From Alopecurus myosuroides (Eukaryota > Streptophyta > Magnoliopsida > Poales > Poaceae), in contig CM054060.1 of assembly GCA_028641055.1 (NCBI GenBank), positions 243,068,833-243,132,832 of the forward strand: 64,000 bases of DNA, in the 5' to 3' direction. Position 1 is the stretch's first letter. The number at the start of each line of letters is the position of its first letter. Of the stretch, positions 10,801 to 22,031 are shown one piece after another. Below the pieces are notes generated by a model that worked only from the letters and a program-made list of their open reading frames with translations, ran no database searches and was not told the DNA's origin. Both the position numbers and the translations under genes were made by a program.

Positions 10801-12767
10801 AAGGATTCCACAAAAAATAAGTAGTTTTTCATATCTTAGATGTCAAAGAACAAAGATAAGATGAATTGTTTACGAACAAAGATTCACTGAGCAATTTGAC
10901 CAAATACTACTACTTTGTAAGCCGGCATCTATATATCCAGATGATGCACATGCTGAAGTATGTAGCTATAGAGACAGAGCATATACCTTGCAGAAGCTAT
11001 TGTTTATGTCCTCAATAAGGCAGCCACTGGGCAGAAGCCTGCTGCCCGTGTTTGCTGATGGCACATCGCCGCCGTCCTCCCCGAGAATTCCATCAACGGA
11101 CACATCCACCACGACCCATTTGCCAGGATGCTTCTCCTGGCATTGCCTCACGAACTTGATCTTGCCTACGGGCACCCGCGGTGACAACACCCTCAGCTCT
11201 GCATCCATCTGCGTGTGCATCATATATATTTATATCCGGAAGAAGCGCAGCTAAACATAGTAGTACATGGCCTACGTGTTGAAACAGCAGGTAAAGCATT
11301 GGTTCTCACCAGCTTAATCATTCCATGTTGTTGCGAAGCAGTGGGAGTGATGACGCGGCTGACGGCGGCGCTCGCCACGATGCCCGGGAACATCTCGGAC
11401 CAGCGAGCCTGCATAAAATTCGTAAGAGATGGCATTTATCGTACCTATATATGGGAAGTTTGAGAAGTTTTACTAAAATGGTTGAATGGATGGAGGTCGG
11501 AGACGGGTTGATCTGTACCGCGTCCATAAGGATGCCGACGAGGTTATCGGCGGTGCACATTACGTCGCTAGTCTTCCTAGTTCCATCCACAAGAGACCCC
11601 ATCCGGTAGGGCCCAAAGATACTTGGGAACATAATCTCGGCGTACTTGTGCAAGTTGAGCACCTCGCCGGCATCAGGAGTGGGCTGCCACATCTGCTTGC
11701 CCGCGCGCACAAGTGCCCAGAATTCTTGTAAAGCGCTGGCAGCAATGTCGGCCACCATGGTATCCGTGTCACGCTGACTGCGCGCAAAGACCTTGTTGGC
11801 TTGCATAAGTGGATACGCGTGAGCTCGGTGATATGGCGGCGGGAGTCCATGGTCAGTCGCCAGGGCCTTGCCGGTACCGGTACAGACGACGATGTTGTGG
11901 TTGGTTGCAGGGCCATGGAAGCCAGAAGGCATGGCGGCGATTGGCGTTACTTGTGCCCTTCCACCGGAAACCGTGTTAAGGAATGCGGTTGCACGCTGGA
12001 GCTCGTCCTTGAGAGCCGCATTCTCGGAGAGCAGGTGCCGCCGGGTTTCAGAATCTCGCACGGTCGGCTCTCGGCAGGTGAGGCAAGTATTGTTCTGTGT
12101 TGCCAACCTGAGGGCTCGGTGTTCAGCTTGTAGCGCCTCATTCTCTGTTTCAAACTCATTCTTCTGCTGCCTCACGTCCTTGGTCTGCACTCATTCCAGT
12201 TGAGATAATTATTTTGAAACGGATGGAGTACTATTTCACGGGGGAAGGGGATGGTATCTATCTACCTTTTGGGCGCAGCGTCGGTTTTGGAACCAGAACT
12301 TGACCTGCAGTGCACTCAGGCCAACCCTCTTGCCGAGGTCGGAACGTTCTCTTTCATCTGGATGCCGGTTTTCCCGGAACACACTACACAATACACATCA
12401 CGTTAGTGTCAATGGATCAGTACACCTGCATCTTCTTCAATAAAAAGAAATAGATGAATTAATAATGCATTGCATACTCTTCAAGTTGTTGGATCTGCTC
12501 TCTACCGCGACGCTTCCTGTTAAGACTCATCACCACCGTCCTCTGGTCACTCTGGGTCTCTCCGCCGTTGTGGTCTTGCTCGGCAGCTGCTGCGTTATCA
12601 TCACATGTGTGGCCCATGCTAGGGTTCGCTCCAAGTCCAAGCATCATATCCAACTCATACTCAGCACCAAGGTCGTTAAATATCAGGTTGTAGTCAACAG
12701 GGCTTGCGATGGCGAGGTCAGGCTCAGGGTGCACACCATTGTTCTGCTGCGACGACTCTCCGTCCAT
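7881..12767 (-). CDS. HD-ZIP class IV homeodomain-START transcription factor
   Basis: Eight coding exons: 12767-12478, 12383-12266, 12184-11519, 11408-11310, 11208-10987, 9010-8851, 8765-8368 and 8276-7881. Lengths sum to 2349 bp and all phases close, giving 782 aa, the usual family length. Domains: acidic N-terminus; homeodomain about 78-136 (helix 3 VKFWFQNRR); zipper-loop-zipper about 137-205 with the class IV CxxC pair (C170, C173); START about 275-503; then the conserved C-terminal (HD-SAD) region with [20 protein letters not shown]. Family members are nuclear, bind L1-box DNA as dimers and act mainly in epidermal or seed outer-layer development. I chose ATG 12767 (ACCATGG) because TTTTTGACAG just before it looks like a 5'-UTR intron acceptor; ATG 12791 would lie in that intron. 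The homeodomain N-arm (RKRRGRE) departs from the usual RYHRHT-type arm. The exon 7 acceptor (TTCTGGAG) is weak but is the one that keeps phase. Grass ROC- or TF1-like; orthology is not determined. Confidence 0.93.
9011..10986 (-). other. Long intron 5 of the HD-ZIP gene
   Basis: This is a 1976-bp AT-rich intron with GTATAT donor and TTTTTCCAG acceptor, splitting the START domain. It is much longer than the other introns (74-180 bp in most cases). A Stowaway-like MITE lies near 10316. No coding sequence is seen in it. Confidence 0.8.
10316..10418. mobile_element. Degenerate Stowaway-like MITE in intron 5
   Basis: The left end CTCTCTTGTCCCATAATAGT and the complement of the right end, CTTCCTCCGCCCCATAATAA, match each other and the Stowaway (Tc1/Mariner) CTCCCTCCGTCCCATAAT consensus. 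The left end is preceded by TA. Length is about 103 bp and no coding capacity is present. Confidence 0.75.
12199..12230. mobile_element. Stowaway terminus inside the 81-bp intron 2
   Basis: GTTGAGATAATTATTTTGAA followed by ACGGATGGAGTA matches the 3' end of a Stowaway MITE (consensus ...TTATTTTGGAACGGAGGGAGTA), with the TA target at the end. It occupies about 40 percent of the intron between the homeodomain and zipper exons, ending 14 bp from the acceptor AG. The other half of the MITE is missing. Confidence 0.65.
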
Positions 12768-14704
12768 GGTGATCTCTGTCAAAAACACCATATAGACTCT
12801 TCTGGAGAAGCCTCTTGCCCAAAAAATTACCCTAAAATTATTTTACTACTACTATGTTTATTTCCTTATGTACAACCAAAAATAGCAGTTTGGATTTTTC
12901 TTCACCTACAGTAACTGTTCGGACTCAGGTGTAGGGACGGTAGATCTTATCTATTTAATGGAGATCTAATGAATTATAAGTCATTACTCGAAAAAAGATA
13001 TACTGACATATTTCTTGACTCTTTCATAATATTTTCATGTTATATGCTGCTGATTGGCTCATTAGTTTCAAAAACCATTGTACCTGACCTCCGCTGCACT
13101 CTTTTTTATTTACCCAAGATCTATCTAACACCAATATCTCTGCAGATAATTAAGGTATAACGTTGGCTAGCTAATTAACACCAACATCTCAAATTGCCAA
13201 CCCCTCCCAACAACTAGAAAAACAAGGCTTTTAAATCTGTATGAGTTCAACAGCAGATCTGTCCCATCGTAGAAAAAAAAAGTAGATCCTACCTGATGTG
13301 TACTATGTACTATATACACATTAATTTTTCTTATACATCGCATAAAGAAATGTTGGATTTAATCATCTAAAAAAATCGTGGGGGAAAAAAAGTATTTTTT
13401 TTCTGTGAATAGTCTCCACAATAGCCACAGTACAGCGCCGATTAAGAACATTACCATACCATACGAAGGGGACAAACTATGCTAGTCAATGATTTTCAAA
13501 AAATATGGAACTAAAAAAATACTACGTAATAACATATTGATATATGCCATAAACAATCAAATGATGTGATTCGTGCAAAGAGATTAGAGTGGAAACATAC
13601 TATTCACAAATAGACCTATTATATGTGCACTAATGCTATAAGATCTATGCCATATGTTTTACCATTAAAAACTTCTTTATAGCAAGATACTACATAACCT
13701 ACAAACACGTGGGACACTACTTTGTTCGTCCACGTGCCACTCACTCTATTGTGGATCTGACATTCTTTCCAAGAACACGTGGGATGCTACATGTCCCGAA
13801 GCACCCGTGCTCAACTTTAGACGTTATGGATCATAACTAGAGTAAAATGAATATGTAACAAAATATTGGATGATATATTTCGTGGGAATACCGTCGAATT
13901 TGGCAGTAGTCTTCCAAACAATCACTAGGTAAGTGAAAAAAGTACAGGAGTCTTGTGTTATGATTATGATCTCAGAGGGAATAAAGAATATATAGCCGTC
14001 AACATTCAAAAGAGATAACTACGTCATTATGGCACTACCAAATATTAGGCAGGTATTAATTTCCTTCCAAATATAGAGCTTCACATGGTTACAACGATAG
14101 GGACTTTGACCGTCGTCATACGACCTATATATGGAGCATAATTAATATTCACCAAGCACATTTATCGAATAAATTATCGTAATATACTATTCTAAATAGA
14201 GAAATATGTAGTCCTAGGAAAATCTAATTTGGATGGGCATGGATTATATCTTGATGCAGTATGGTATTTTCGTTCCTACTACGATTTACACTCCATTTCT
14301 ACTTATTGGCGTTTGTTACATAATTTTTTGTAATGACATAATTACATTTTTAAGGTGATCCAACCCTACACGACAAGGTCCGACAAGTAGTGAGGAACCG
14401 AGTTATGGAACACACCATCACATAAATATCTCTTACAGATGAAATAAAAAGTATGAGGAACATTTTTATCCGTTTGAGAGGTATGGAAAAATAAGTCTAG
14501 TGACACCACACTGCCTCAATAAAACTAGTGCGATAAGAATCTAAGTACACCGCACAAATAATGAATAGCGAACTGGGTACAACCGGTGTTGGGCTCATTA
14601 GATGGATCATACCCTAGAATCACCCATCCCTCGACTCTAGCTTCCCTCTTACTACTACCAGAGGACGTCATCACACAGATCCCACATGCAAAATAAGTTC
14701 TGTC
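12768..14704. other. 5' flank and promoter region of the HD-ZIP gene
   Basis: AT-rich sequence upstream of the minus-strand gene. It should contain the 5' UTR, a probable leader intron and the promoter. No second gene is supported. Short open frames here lack any recognisable domain. Confidence 0.6.
13706..13781. promoter_or_regulatory. Cluster of three G-boxes (CACGTG)
   Basis: CACGTG occurs at 13706-13711, 13731-13736 and 13776-13781. The outer two lie in the repeated context ACACGTGGGAxxCTAC. They are 0.9-1.0 kb upstream of the HD-ZIP start codon. G-boxes are bound by bZIP and bHLH factors in plants; function here is inference. Confidence 0.4.
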
Positions 14705-15059
14705 GGGTGACGGTAACTGCATCGGTTTCATACATATATGAGTTAGTTCTCTATACTAGTTCAGGATGGTGAATGCTCCAACCTTCCAGTAGCATGATCC
14801 CTCCGCTTTTTACCGCCAATAGAGGTCCTCCAAAAGGAGTAATTGGATTGGTGAATTGATTTGGTATATATAGTCTTGATGGTGATAATGTAATGAAAGG
14901 CTCATGTGCTTCATGTGTTAGCATCTATGGTGTGTTGATGAGTGTATCTGGTTTGGTTCGTCCCATAAGTGGTAGGCATCCATAGGTCGATGTTCGCCTC
15001 TTGAGGCGGAGAAACACTGCTTTTTTATGACCCAAGGTTGATCTTGGACTCTTGGTCAT
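14705..15059 (+). repeat. Copy A (left part) of a dispersed unclassified repeat
   Basis: Similar in order and direction to 27428-27780 (shared blocks GTGCTCCAACCTT, GATTGGTGAAT, CCCATAAGTGG, GGTTGATCTTGGAC). It is interrupted at 15059 by the LTR element and resumes at 19845. Divergence is high, so the duplication is old. No protein is recognised. Confidence 0.7.
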
Positions 15060-15758
15060 TGTCGTGGGATAATCACGGCAGATGTTACCGGGGGTAACTG
15101 ATCTTGGGGCGAGACGACACAGGCGTTTGGGAGAGGGTTTAGCTCAGAGGAAAACATGATGCAATTCGATCTGGTAGCCGGCAATCAAAGTCGCCGAGTC
15201 TCCGATCTTGATACAATAACTCAACTCTGGGATTACACTGGATGCTCAATATCAAACGATATGGCTAGGGTTCTTAGATCTCTTCTTGGACACAAGGATT
15301 ATCCTGGTTCGGCCTCTCCATTGGAGATAATAGCTTACTTCCAGCTGGGATCTTATTAGCGATCGACCTAGAGGCCCGGACTGCAATGTCGCCGAGACCC
15401 CAAATCTTGGGTTACAAATATCGCCGAGACCTGGAATTTGGCTCGGGCTGACTCTCGCCGAGACCTGGAATTTAGGGTTTCTACTCGAAATCTCTTAGTC
15501 TCTACGACCTAGGAGCCTGCTTATATGGGCGGCTGGTCTCCTGGTCGTACAAGGTAAAAACTGGGTCATACCATATTAAGAGTCCTAATCTAGGTCTCCT
15601 TCGAGACCAGGCTTTTCCTCCTGGCCGGGTCTTTCCAGACCAGGCTTTTCCTCCTGGCCGGGTCTTTCCAGACCAAGCTTTTCCTCCTGGCCGGGTCTCG
15701 CTTCTGGCTGGTCATACTTTCTTCTTCCTTAGGGTACCAGGTTATCTTTCCCCCAACA
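15060..15758 (-). repeat. 3' LTR of the non-autonomous element
   Basis: 699 bp; on the plus strand it begins TGTCGTGGGATAATC and ends TTTCCCCCAACA. It contains three tandem copies of a 33-bp unit (starts 15605, 15638 and 15671) with the core TTTTCCTCCTGGCCGGGTC. Confidence 0.93.
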
Positions 15759-18010
15759 GTAGCCCCCAAGTTTAAGCTGGATTCGAGCTGGTCTTGTTCT
15801 CCTTCATGATCTTGATTTTAGGCATCATGTTTTAGGTGAAGCAGCAAGCTCGATCATCCAGGTTAAACTCCTGAAATAAGACAAATAATATATAAAAGGA
15901 TAAAACCCGGTTATACTTGTTAGACCAACTCATTTTTGCGGTCCATTTTATCATCATATTTTTCTTCCTGGGTTCATACGCCTCCAGGTTTATCTGAATA
16001 ACATCCCATAAATCATGTTTCTTCCTGGGTTCATATGCCTCCAGGTTTCAATGATTCAGACTTGATTGAGCCTACTCTCATGGAAGTTCTCTTTCCAGAT
16101 CCAAGTTTTGAAGACCTGCCACAAATACCTTCAGCTTAACTGCCTTTCAAAAATATAAATTCATTTTTTTCTCATGTACCAAATACTGTAGCCCCCAAGT
16201 GCCGGGTTGCGTGCCTACAGCGACCTGGGACTTTCTTGCTTATCAAATACTTCGATTTCTTTTAGCTTTAAAGCGTGTAGCCGCCAAGTGCCGGATTATA
16301 TGCCTGCGAAGACCCGGGACTCACACAACTTCGAACACTATAGCTCCGGTCAAGAATTATCTCTAGTGGCACAATCATAATATCTGATTAAAATATAGCA
16401 ACTCTTCGATGGTCTTGAAATGAATGGAGCCGGCCACTGTCAGGTCAATATTTTTTGCTCAAAGCCGGCCAACAGCCGGGTCGTCAATGATTTTTGTTAG
16501 CAGCAGCACCCGGATTTCCTTTTTTTTTTTTTACTCTCTCATGCACGACATGCATGTAATCATCTTGTACCCTTGACCCGGTATGAAGACGAATGTGGCG
16601 ATCAGACTTTCCAGCTTCTTGTTTCTTCATTGCAGCTTTGACTCGCGCCAACAATAGTAACATCTGGCTTATTTTTATTTTCCTCCTCTTCTTGAATCTT
16701 ATGATAATTTCTGAGCCGGATATGCACAGATTTTGAAAACCGGCCTCTCAACTTCACCTGATGATTCTCTAACGTGCACAATTTTCGGGAGCCGGCAGCT
16801 TTTTCTCTTCTTTCTGTAATCAACCATGCATGCATATCCGACTGGTACTGCAAAAGTTGCTGTAGCATGATTAATTCAAGTCCAGATTTCCTTTTAGTTC
16901 ACCACATTGTCTTTCCGAATCACCGAATAAACCTTTTTATTTACTTGACGAATCCAGTATTTGCGTGCATCTTGTGGCGGTTTGGCGAGTTAGCAGGCTT
17001 CGGAATCCCAACTCCTGCTAGACCTCTGAAAATATCTTGACTCTGAAGATTTGATTAGCCTAGTTGCAGTAGTACCCGGCATTACTTTCTTCTCTTGCTG
17101 GGGATAAATTCACGTAGTCCTGAACTCCTGGTCATTTGCATGAATCTTTTCAAAGATAAAAGATACTTCACTTGATGAGCCGGTGCGCAGGTAATTGCAA
17201 CCTTTGCCAGGCAAGTCGGCCAATTCTAAAATCTTAGCTCTGGTCAGACCCGATAAAATATGTAAACTATGATCTGATCTGATGAAACGCTCAATTGCAG
17301 CCTTTACGCAGGCAATTGGTCTTGTAGGATAACTGCAAAAAGCTTGATCCGCGCGAGTTGCTAGTAGCACTCCGTACAATTTCCTTTTTTGGAATCGCCA
17401 GCCAGATATTAAGCTTGATAAGCCAGTTTATGCCACCGGGTTACTGAGATAGGTCCTGCAAATGTGAGTTATAGAAATCGATCCTGTAAATATATGATTA
17501 CAAAGATTGATCCTGCATATAATTCTCCCTGTACGTGAGATAATATTATATAACCTGATGGGTTTGCAACAAATGAATAACATATGAACAATTATTCTTG
17601 AAACTATATTCTTGTGTGCAAACCTTGCGAATTTGCACGAGATATAACAAGCTCTCATACATGTTTACCTCTGCAATATGTCAATGGTTTAGATGGCCCT
17701 TTTGCAAACCTTTAACTGTAAGCCGGCTTTCGCATGGATTATCAGTGCTGTACTCACTCTGTAAAACAAGGTCAGTTAAGTCCCCATGGGCATCATAACT
17801 GATTGAGATTACAGGAGAACAAACATGCCATATAAGTGTGAGTCACATCGAGTTTAAGCAAGATAGGCAAGAATTATACTGGCGGCATAGAAGCCAGGTC
17901 TTAGGATTGCAGCTACAAACTATTCAAATAAGAGCCCCCAAGACCCGGATCAATGTTTATAAAGTAAAAGCTTAATTGTGCAATATTACCCCATTGATCC
18001 GCATACTGTT
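15759..18010 (-). other. Non-coding interior of the non-autonomous LTR element
   Basis: No gag, protease, RT or integrase frame is visible. Short phrases recur: TTCCTGGGTTCATACGCCTC near 15963 and 16019, and GCC(C/G)CCAAGTGCCGG near 16193 and 16281. A T-rich run lies near 16519. Short open frames here show no family match. Confidence 0.7.
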
Positions 18011-18887
18011 GCGAAGCGCTCCGGGCCATGCTAACCGAAGTTGCGCAGCACTCTTGGGCTAAGCTAATATAAATTTATGCGAAGCGCTCTGGGCCATGCT
18101 AACCGAAGTTGTGCAGCACTCTTGGGCTAAGCAAATATAAATTTCTGCGAAGCGCTCCGGGCCATGCTAACCGAAGTTGTGCAGCACTCTTGGGCCAAGC
18201 TAATATAAATTTTTGCGAAGCGCTCCGGGCCATGCTAACCGAAGTTGCGCAGCACTCTTGGGCTAAGCTGATATAAATTTTTACGAAGCGCTCCGGGCCA
18301 TGCTAACCGAAGTTGCGCAGCACTCTTGGGCTAAGCTGATATAAATTTTTGCGAAGCGCTCCGGGCCATGCTAACCGAAGTTGCGCAGCACTCTTGGGCC
18401 AAGCTAATATAAATTTTTGCGAAGCGCTCCGGGCCATGCTAACCGAAGTTGCGCAGCACTCTTGGGCTAAGCTAATATAAATTTTTGCGAAGCACTCCGG
18501 GCCATGCTAACCGAAGTTGCGCAGCACTCTTGGGCTAAGCTGATATAAATTTTTGCGAAGCGCTCCGGGCCATGCTAACCGAAGTTGCGCAGCACTCTTG
18601 GGCTAAGCTGATATAAATTTTTGCGAAGCACTCCGGGCCATGCTAACCGAAGTTGCGCAGCACTCTTGGGCTAAGCTGATATAAATTTTTGCGAAGCGCT
18701 CCGGGCCATGCTAACCGAAGTTGCGCAGCACTCTTGGGCTAAGCTGATATAAATTTTTGCGAAGCGCTCCGGGCCATGCTAACCGAAGTTGCGCAGCACT
18801 CTTGGGCTAAGCTGATATAAATTTTTGCGAAGCGCTCCGGGCCATGCTAACCGAAGTTGCGCAGCACTCTTGGGCTAAGCTGATATA
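18011..18887. repeat. Tandem array, 13 copies of a 68-bp unit
   Basis: Units start every 68 bp from 18011 to 18827, with the core GCGAAGCGCTCCGGGCCATG and CTAACCGAAGTTGCGCAGCA and ending in TATAAATTTTT. Copies differ at only a few positions (for example CGCTCT in unit 2, GTGCAG in units 2-3, GCACTCC in two units). The last copy is cut short and abuts the leader ORF. Each unit contains GAAGCGCTCC, which includes the palindrome AGCGCT. Confidence 0.97.
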
Positions 18888-19139
18888 GAATCATACTCAA
18901 AATCATCGGGGATTGAACCGGACGTACGTACCATGCCGATGAGGATGTTGACCCGGCCGATTGTGATGACAGATCCGGATTCGAGCAGATCCGACTCTGG
19001 CCCCCAGCCAAAATCGTCCACCATCTTCTCTCCTTCGGGGTTGATGTAGATCTCGCCGATGATGAGGTTCTTCATGTTCTCCCGAGCTTCTCCCGTGATG
19101 TAAACACCCTTGGACGTGTGCCCCACGGTGGGCGCCAAC
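18875..19139 (-). other. Leader ORF remnant next to the primer-binding region
   Basis: Reading leftwards from the 5' LTR there is an open frame of about 85 residues (containing EARENMKNLIIGEIYINPEG and VITIGRVNILIGMVRTSG) that stops where the 68-bp array begins. I do not recognise a domain. Its position corresponds to the start of a gag-side ORF, so it may be all that remains of the parent's coding region. Confidence 0.45.
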
Positions 19140-19839
19140 TGTAGTGGGATAATCACGGCAGATGTTACCGGGGGTAACTGATCTTGGGGCAAGACGACAC
19201 AGGCGTTTGGGAGAGGGTTTAGCTCAGAGGAAAACATGATGCAATTCGATCTGGTAGCCGGCAATCAAAGTCGCCGAGTCTCCGATCTTGATACAATAAC
19301 TCAACTCTGGGATTACACTGGATGCTCGATATCAAACGATATGGCTAGGGTTCTTAGATCTCTTCTTGGACACAAGGATTATCCTGGTTCGGCCTCTCCA
19401 TTGGAGATAATAGCTTACTTCCAGCTGGGATCTTATTAGCGATCGACCTAGAGGCCCGGACTGCAATGTCGCCGAGACCCCAAATCTTGGGTTACAAATA
19501 TCGCCGAGACCTGGAATTTGGCTCGGGCTGACTCTCGCCGAGACCTGGAATTTAGGGTTTCTACTCGAAATCTCTTAGTCTCTATGACCTAGGAGCCTGC
19601 TTATATGGGCGGCTGGTCTCCTGGTCGTACAAGGTAAAAACTGGGTCATACCATATTAAGAGTCCTAATCTAGGTCTCCTTCGAGACCAGGCTTTTCCTC
19701 CTGGCCGGGTCTTTCCAGACCAGGCTTTTCCTCCTGGCCGGGTCTTTCCAGACCAAGCTTTTCCTCCTGGCCGGGTCTCGCTTCTGGCTGGTCATACTTT
19801 CTTCTTCCTTAGGGGTACCAGGTTATCTTTCCCCCAACA
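19140..19839 (-). repeat. 5' LTR of the non-autonomous element
   Basis: 700 bp, differing from its partner by the fourth base (A for C), three transitions and one extra G near 19815. It has the same three 33-bp tandem units. Confidence 0.93.
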
Positions 19840-19844
19840 GTCAT

Positions 19845-20134
19845 GTTAGTGCACCTCTAAGAGGACTTCTATGCATTCCGTGGGGTGGCTATATATGATG
19901 GACCCCATGATGGTTTTGGGCATAGGCGTGTGTGGTGATATATATCTCATGAAAGATTAGAAAACCTGATGTTGACTCTACTACTATTTCATGTCTGTGG
20001 TGAACAACAACGATATTATTTCAATGGATAAATTTAGCACTAGCATAACCATCAATGCTTAATGGCTCTTACTTAGAGTCATGCAGAGTAATTAACTTGT
20101 CTCACGTGGCCTCTTTGTGTTATTGGTAGTTCAA
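19845..20134 (+). repeat. Copy A (right part) of the dispersed repeat
   Basis: Continuation of copy A after the LTR element. It shares GATGTTGACTCTxCTA, TATTTCATGTC and GTGGTGAACA with 27900-28060 of copy B. No gene is present. Confidence 0.65.
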
Positions 20135-21990
20135 TTAATTAAGGTATCGTATGCAAGTAACAAGTGTGAAATCTCTGGTGCTCTCGACATACCTTTATTG
20201 GGGAGGTATTATTAAGATCCACCTCATGCTTCAAGAGTGTCGACAAACCATCCGCAACAAAAAGGAACAAGGAGAGAGGGGGTATCCCTTTCTTAGACCA
20301 CGTGTAGGAACAACATTCCATTGAATTTGATTTAATATCTCACCGTGGTAAAACATGTCATGATCCACTGTACCAACTGATGGGAGAACACCATTTTATG
20401 CATTGAATTCCCAAGAATGACCAATCAACTATATCATATGCTTTAGAGAAATCAAGTTTTATAAGAACAAAAGTAGAACTAGTACCTGTACCGTGCTCCA
20501 TAAAATGCAAACATTCAAACGCTAGGAGAGCATTATCTTGATCATCCTACCTAGAAAAGGCACTTTGGCTCTCTGAAATAATATCATCGAGAAGAGGCCA
20601 CAACCTATTTACCAAGCATTTATAAACCACCTTATATATCGTATGCATTTCATAACCCAACTGGCTGATAAGGTTATCATTTTTTGGAATGAGGACAATA
20701 GAGGTATCACTGACTCCCTCCGACATAATACCTGTTGTTAAAAATATCTTCACGACTTTCATAATATGCAGTTTCAACAAATGCCAATTACGCTAATAGA
20801 AACATGCATGAATACCATCCAGACCAGGGGCTAATAGCACAGGTGTGAAAAGAGGCACTGAAAATTTCTTTATCTGAGAAATTCTTGCACAAATATGTAT
20901 TCACTTTATTCTCACACTTGTTCTGGAATCAAGTAGTGGCCTCCCGGTTCAAGAACGTGCTCTAGTGTAGAGGGATTTAAAATAGGACACTGCCATCCGC
21001 TGAATATCAGTTGGTGCAATATGTACCACACAATCATGATCATGTAGTTTGGAGATTTTATTGTGGCGGGTGCGCAAAACCTCTTTCTGATAGAAGAATT
21101 TAATATTGCGCCTGCCCTCTTTAAGCGAACCAATGTGTGAACGTTGTATAGATAGCATTTATTCCATGTACAACACTTCATCCATCAGATGCGTGGTAGC
21201 ACAACTTTCCTCTATCGTGGCATTTGAATCATGTAACCTTTTCAATTTATGACGTAGCCAAATCCACACAGTTGTTGTTAATGATACCAGGTCGGAGAAC
21301 GGTCCCAAGCTTCTCCAAGCACCGTCAATAATTTCCTTCATTGGAGGATCATGTTCGTAGAATATTTCATATTACATGTTCTTTACTCGTTGAAGAGGCT
21401 GGATCTCCTCCAATGAAAGTAGCATCGGTCCATGCTTAGAACATGGCAACACTAGGTGCACCACCTTGGACTCAAAGAAGTTATATCTCCAGCTTTTGGC
21501 AGCAATGACGTGATCCAAATGGAAACGCATATTATGGTGACCCGCACGCCTATTTCCATAACCATAGGGTAAGCCCGAAATGTGATGTCACTAAGTTCAC
21601 AAATTTGCAAGCAATCCCTAAAAGAAGCCATCTGGGATTTAGAACATAGACATGCCGAGAAGTGCTCGTACTGCTAAAGATCTTCATTAAAATCACATAG
21701 GAGAACCCATCGTAGGGTCTGTGTGCTCCGAAGATGCAAGAGTGAGACCATGTTTGATGACAATTTGTCACGCGAGGCTCAACGTACACGATAGTCACAT
21801 GAAAAATAGGTTCATTTGCTGCCACACAGATGTTTGTATCAACAAACCTTTCATTTTTCTCCACTATATCCACATGAATAGATTCATCCTAGAATAAATC
21901 TAGATCACCACTCATACCATTGCTATACACCCCAGTGAAACCTCTTACGCCCAAAAAAATCGCGTAGAACACATTCAAATTGCTTCCTAG
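20135..21990 (-). pseudogene. Decayed LINE (L1-type) fragment, antisense
   Basis: Minus-strand frames match plant non-LTR retrotransposon proteins in the expected order. An endonuclease C-terminal part lies near 21870-21450 (IFHVTIVYVEPRVTNCHQTW). Reverse transcriptase follows, with VSDTSIVLIPKNDN, YKVVYKCLVNRLWPLLDD and SESQSAFSR at 20780-20547, and PPLSLFLFVADGLSTLLKHE at 20320-20200. Many stops and frameshifts separate the blocks, and the RT is cut off before the zinc-knuckle and RNase H regions. No 5' end, poly-A tail or target duplication could be fixed. Confidence 0.8.
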
Positions 21991-22031
21991 TTTCCGAGAG
22001 GAACATAATTTGGAAATCATGTGCCCTTAAA

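Larger units (their letters stand above)
15060..19839 (-). mobile_element. Young non-autonomous LTR retrotransposon
   Basis: Two near-identical 0.7-kb LTRs (15060-15758 and 19140-19839) flanked by the 5-bp target duplication GTCAT (15055-15059 and 19840-19844). On the minus strand the 5' LTR (19140-19839) is followed by GTTGGCGCCCACCGTGGGGC, the usual leader start of grass Tat-type gypsy elements, and the 3' LTR is preceded by the purine tract CTTGGGGGCTAC. So the element reads leftwards. The 3.4-kb interior has no gag or pol. It holds a short leader ORF, a 68-bp tandem array and non-coding sequence, so mobility would depend on a relative. I count four substitutions and one indel between LTRs. 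At 1.3e-8 per site per year, a commonly used grass LTR rate, this is about 0.2 million years. Confidence 0.93.

Noticed and set aside
9011..10986. A second gene in the long HD-ZIP intron
   Set aside because: AT-rich with only short frames and a MITE. No coding motif was seen on either strand.
18011..18887. Regular 68-bp repeats that could suggest a CRISPR array
   Set aside because: The units are contiguous with no unique spacers and lie inside an LTR retrotransposon of a plant-type genome.
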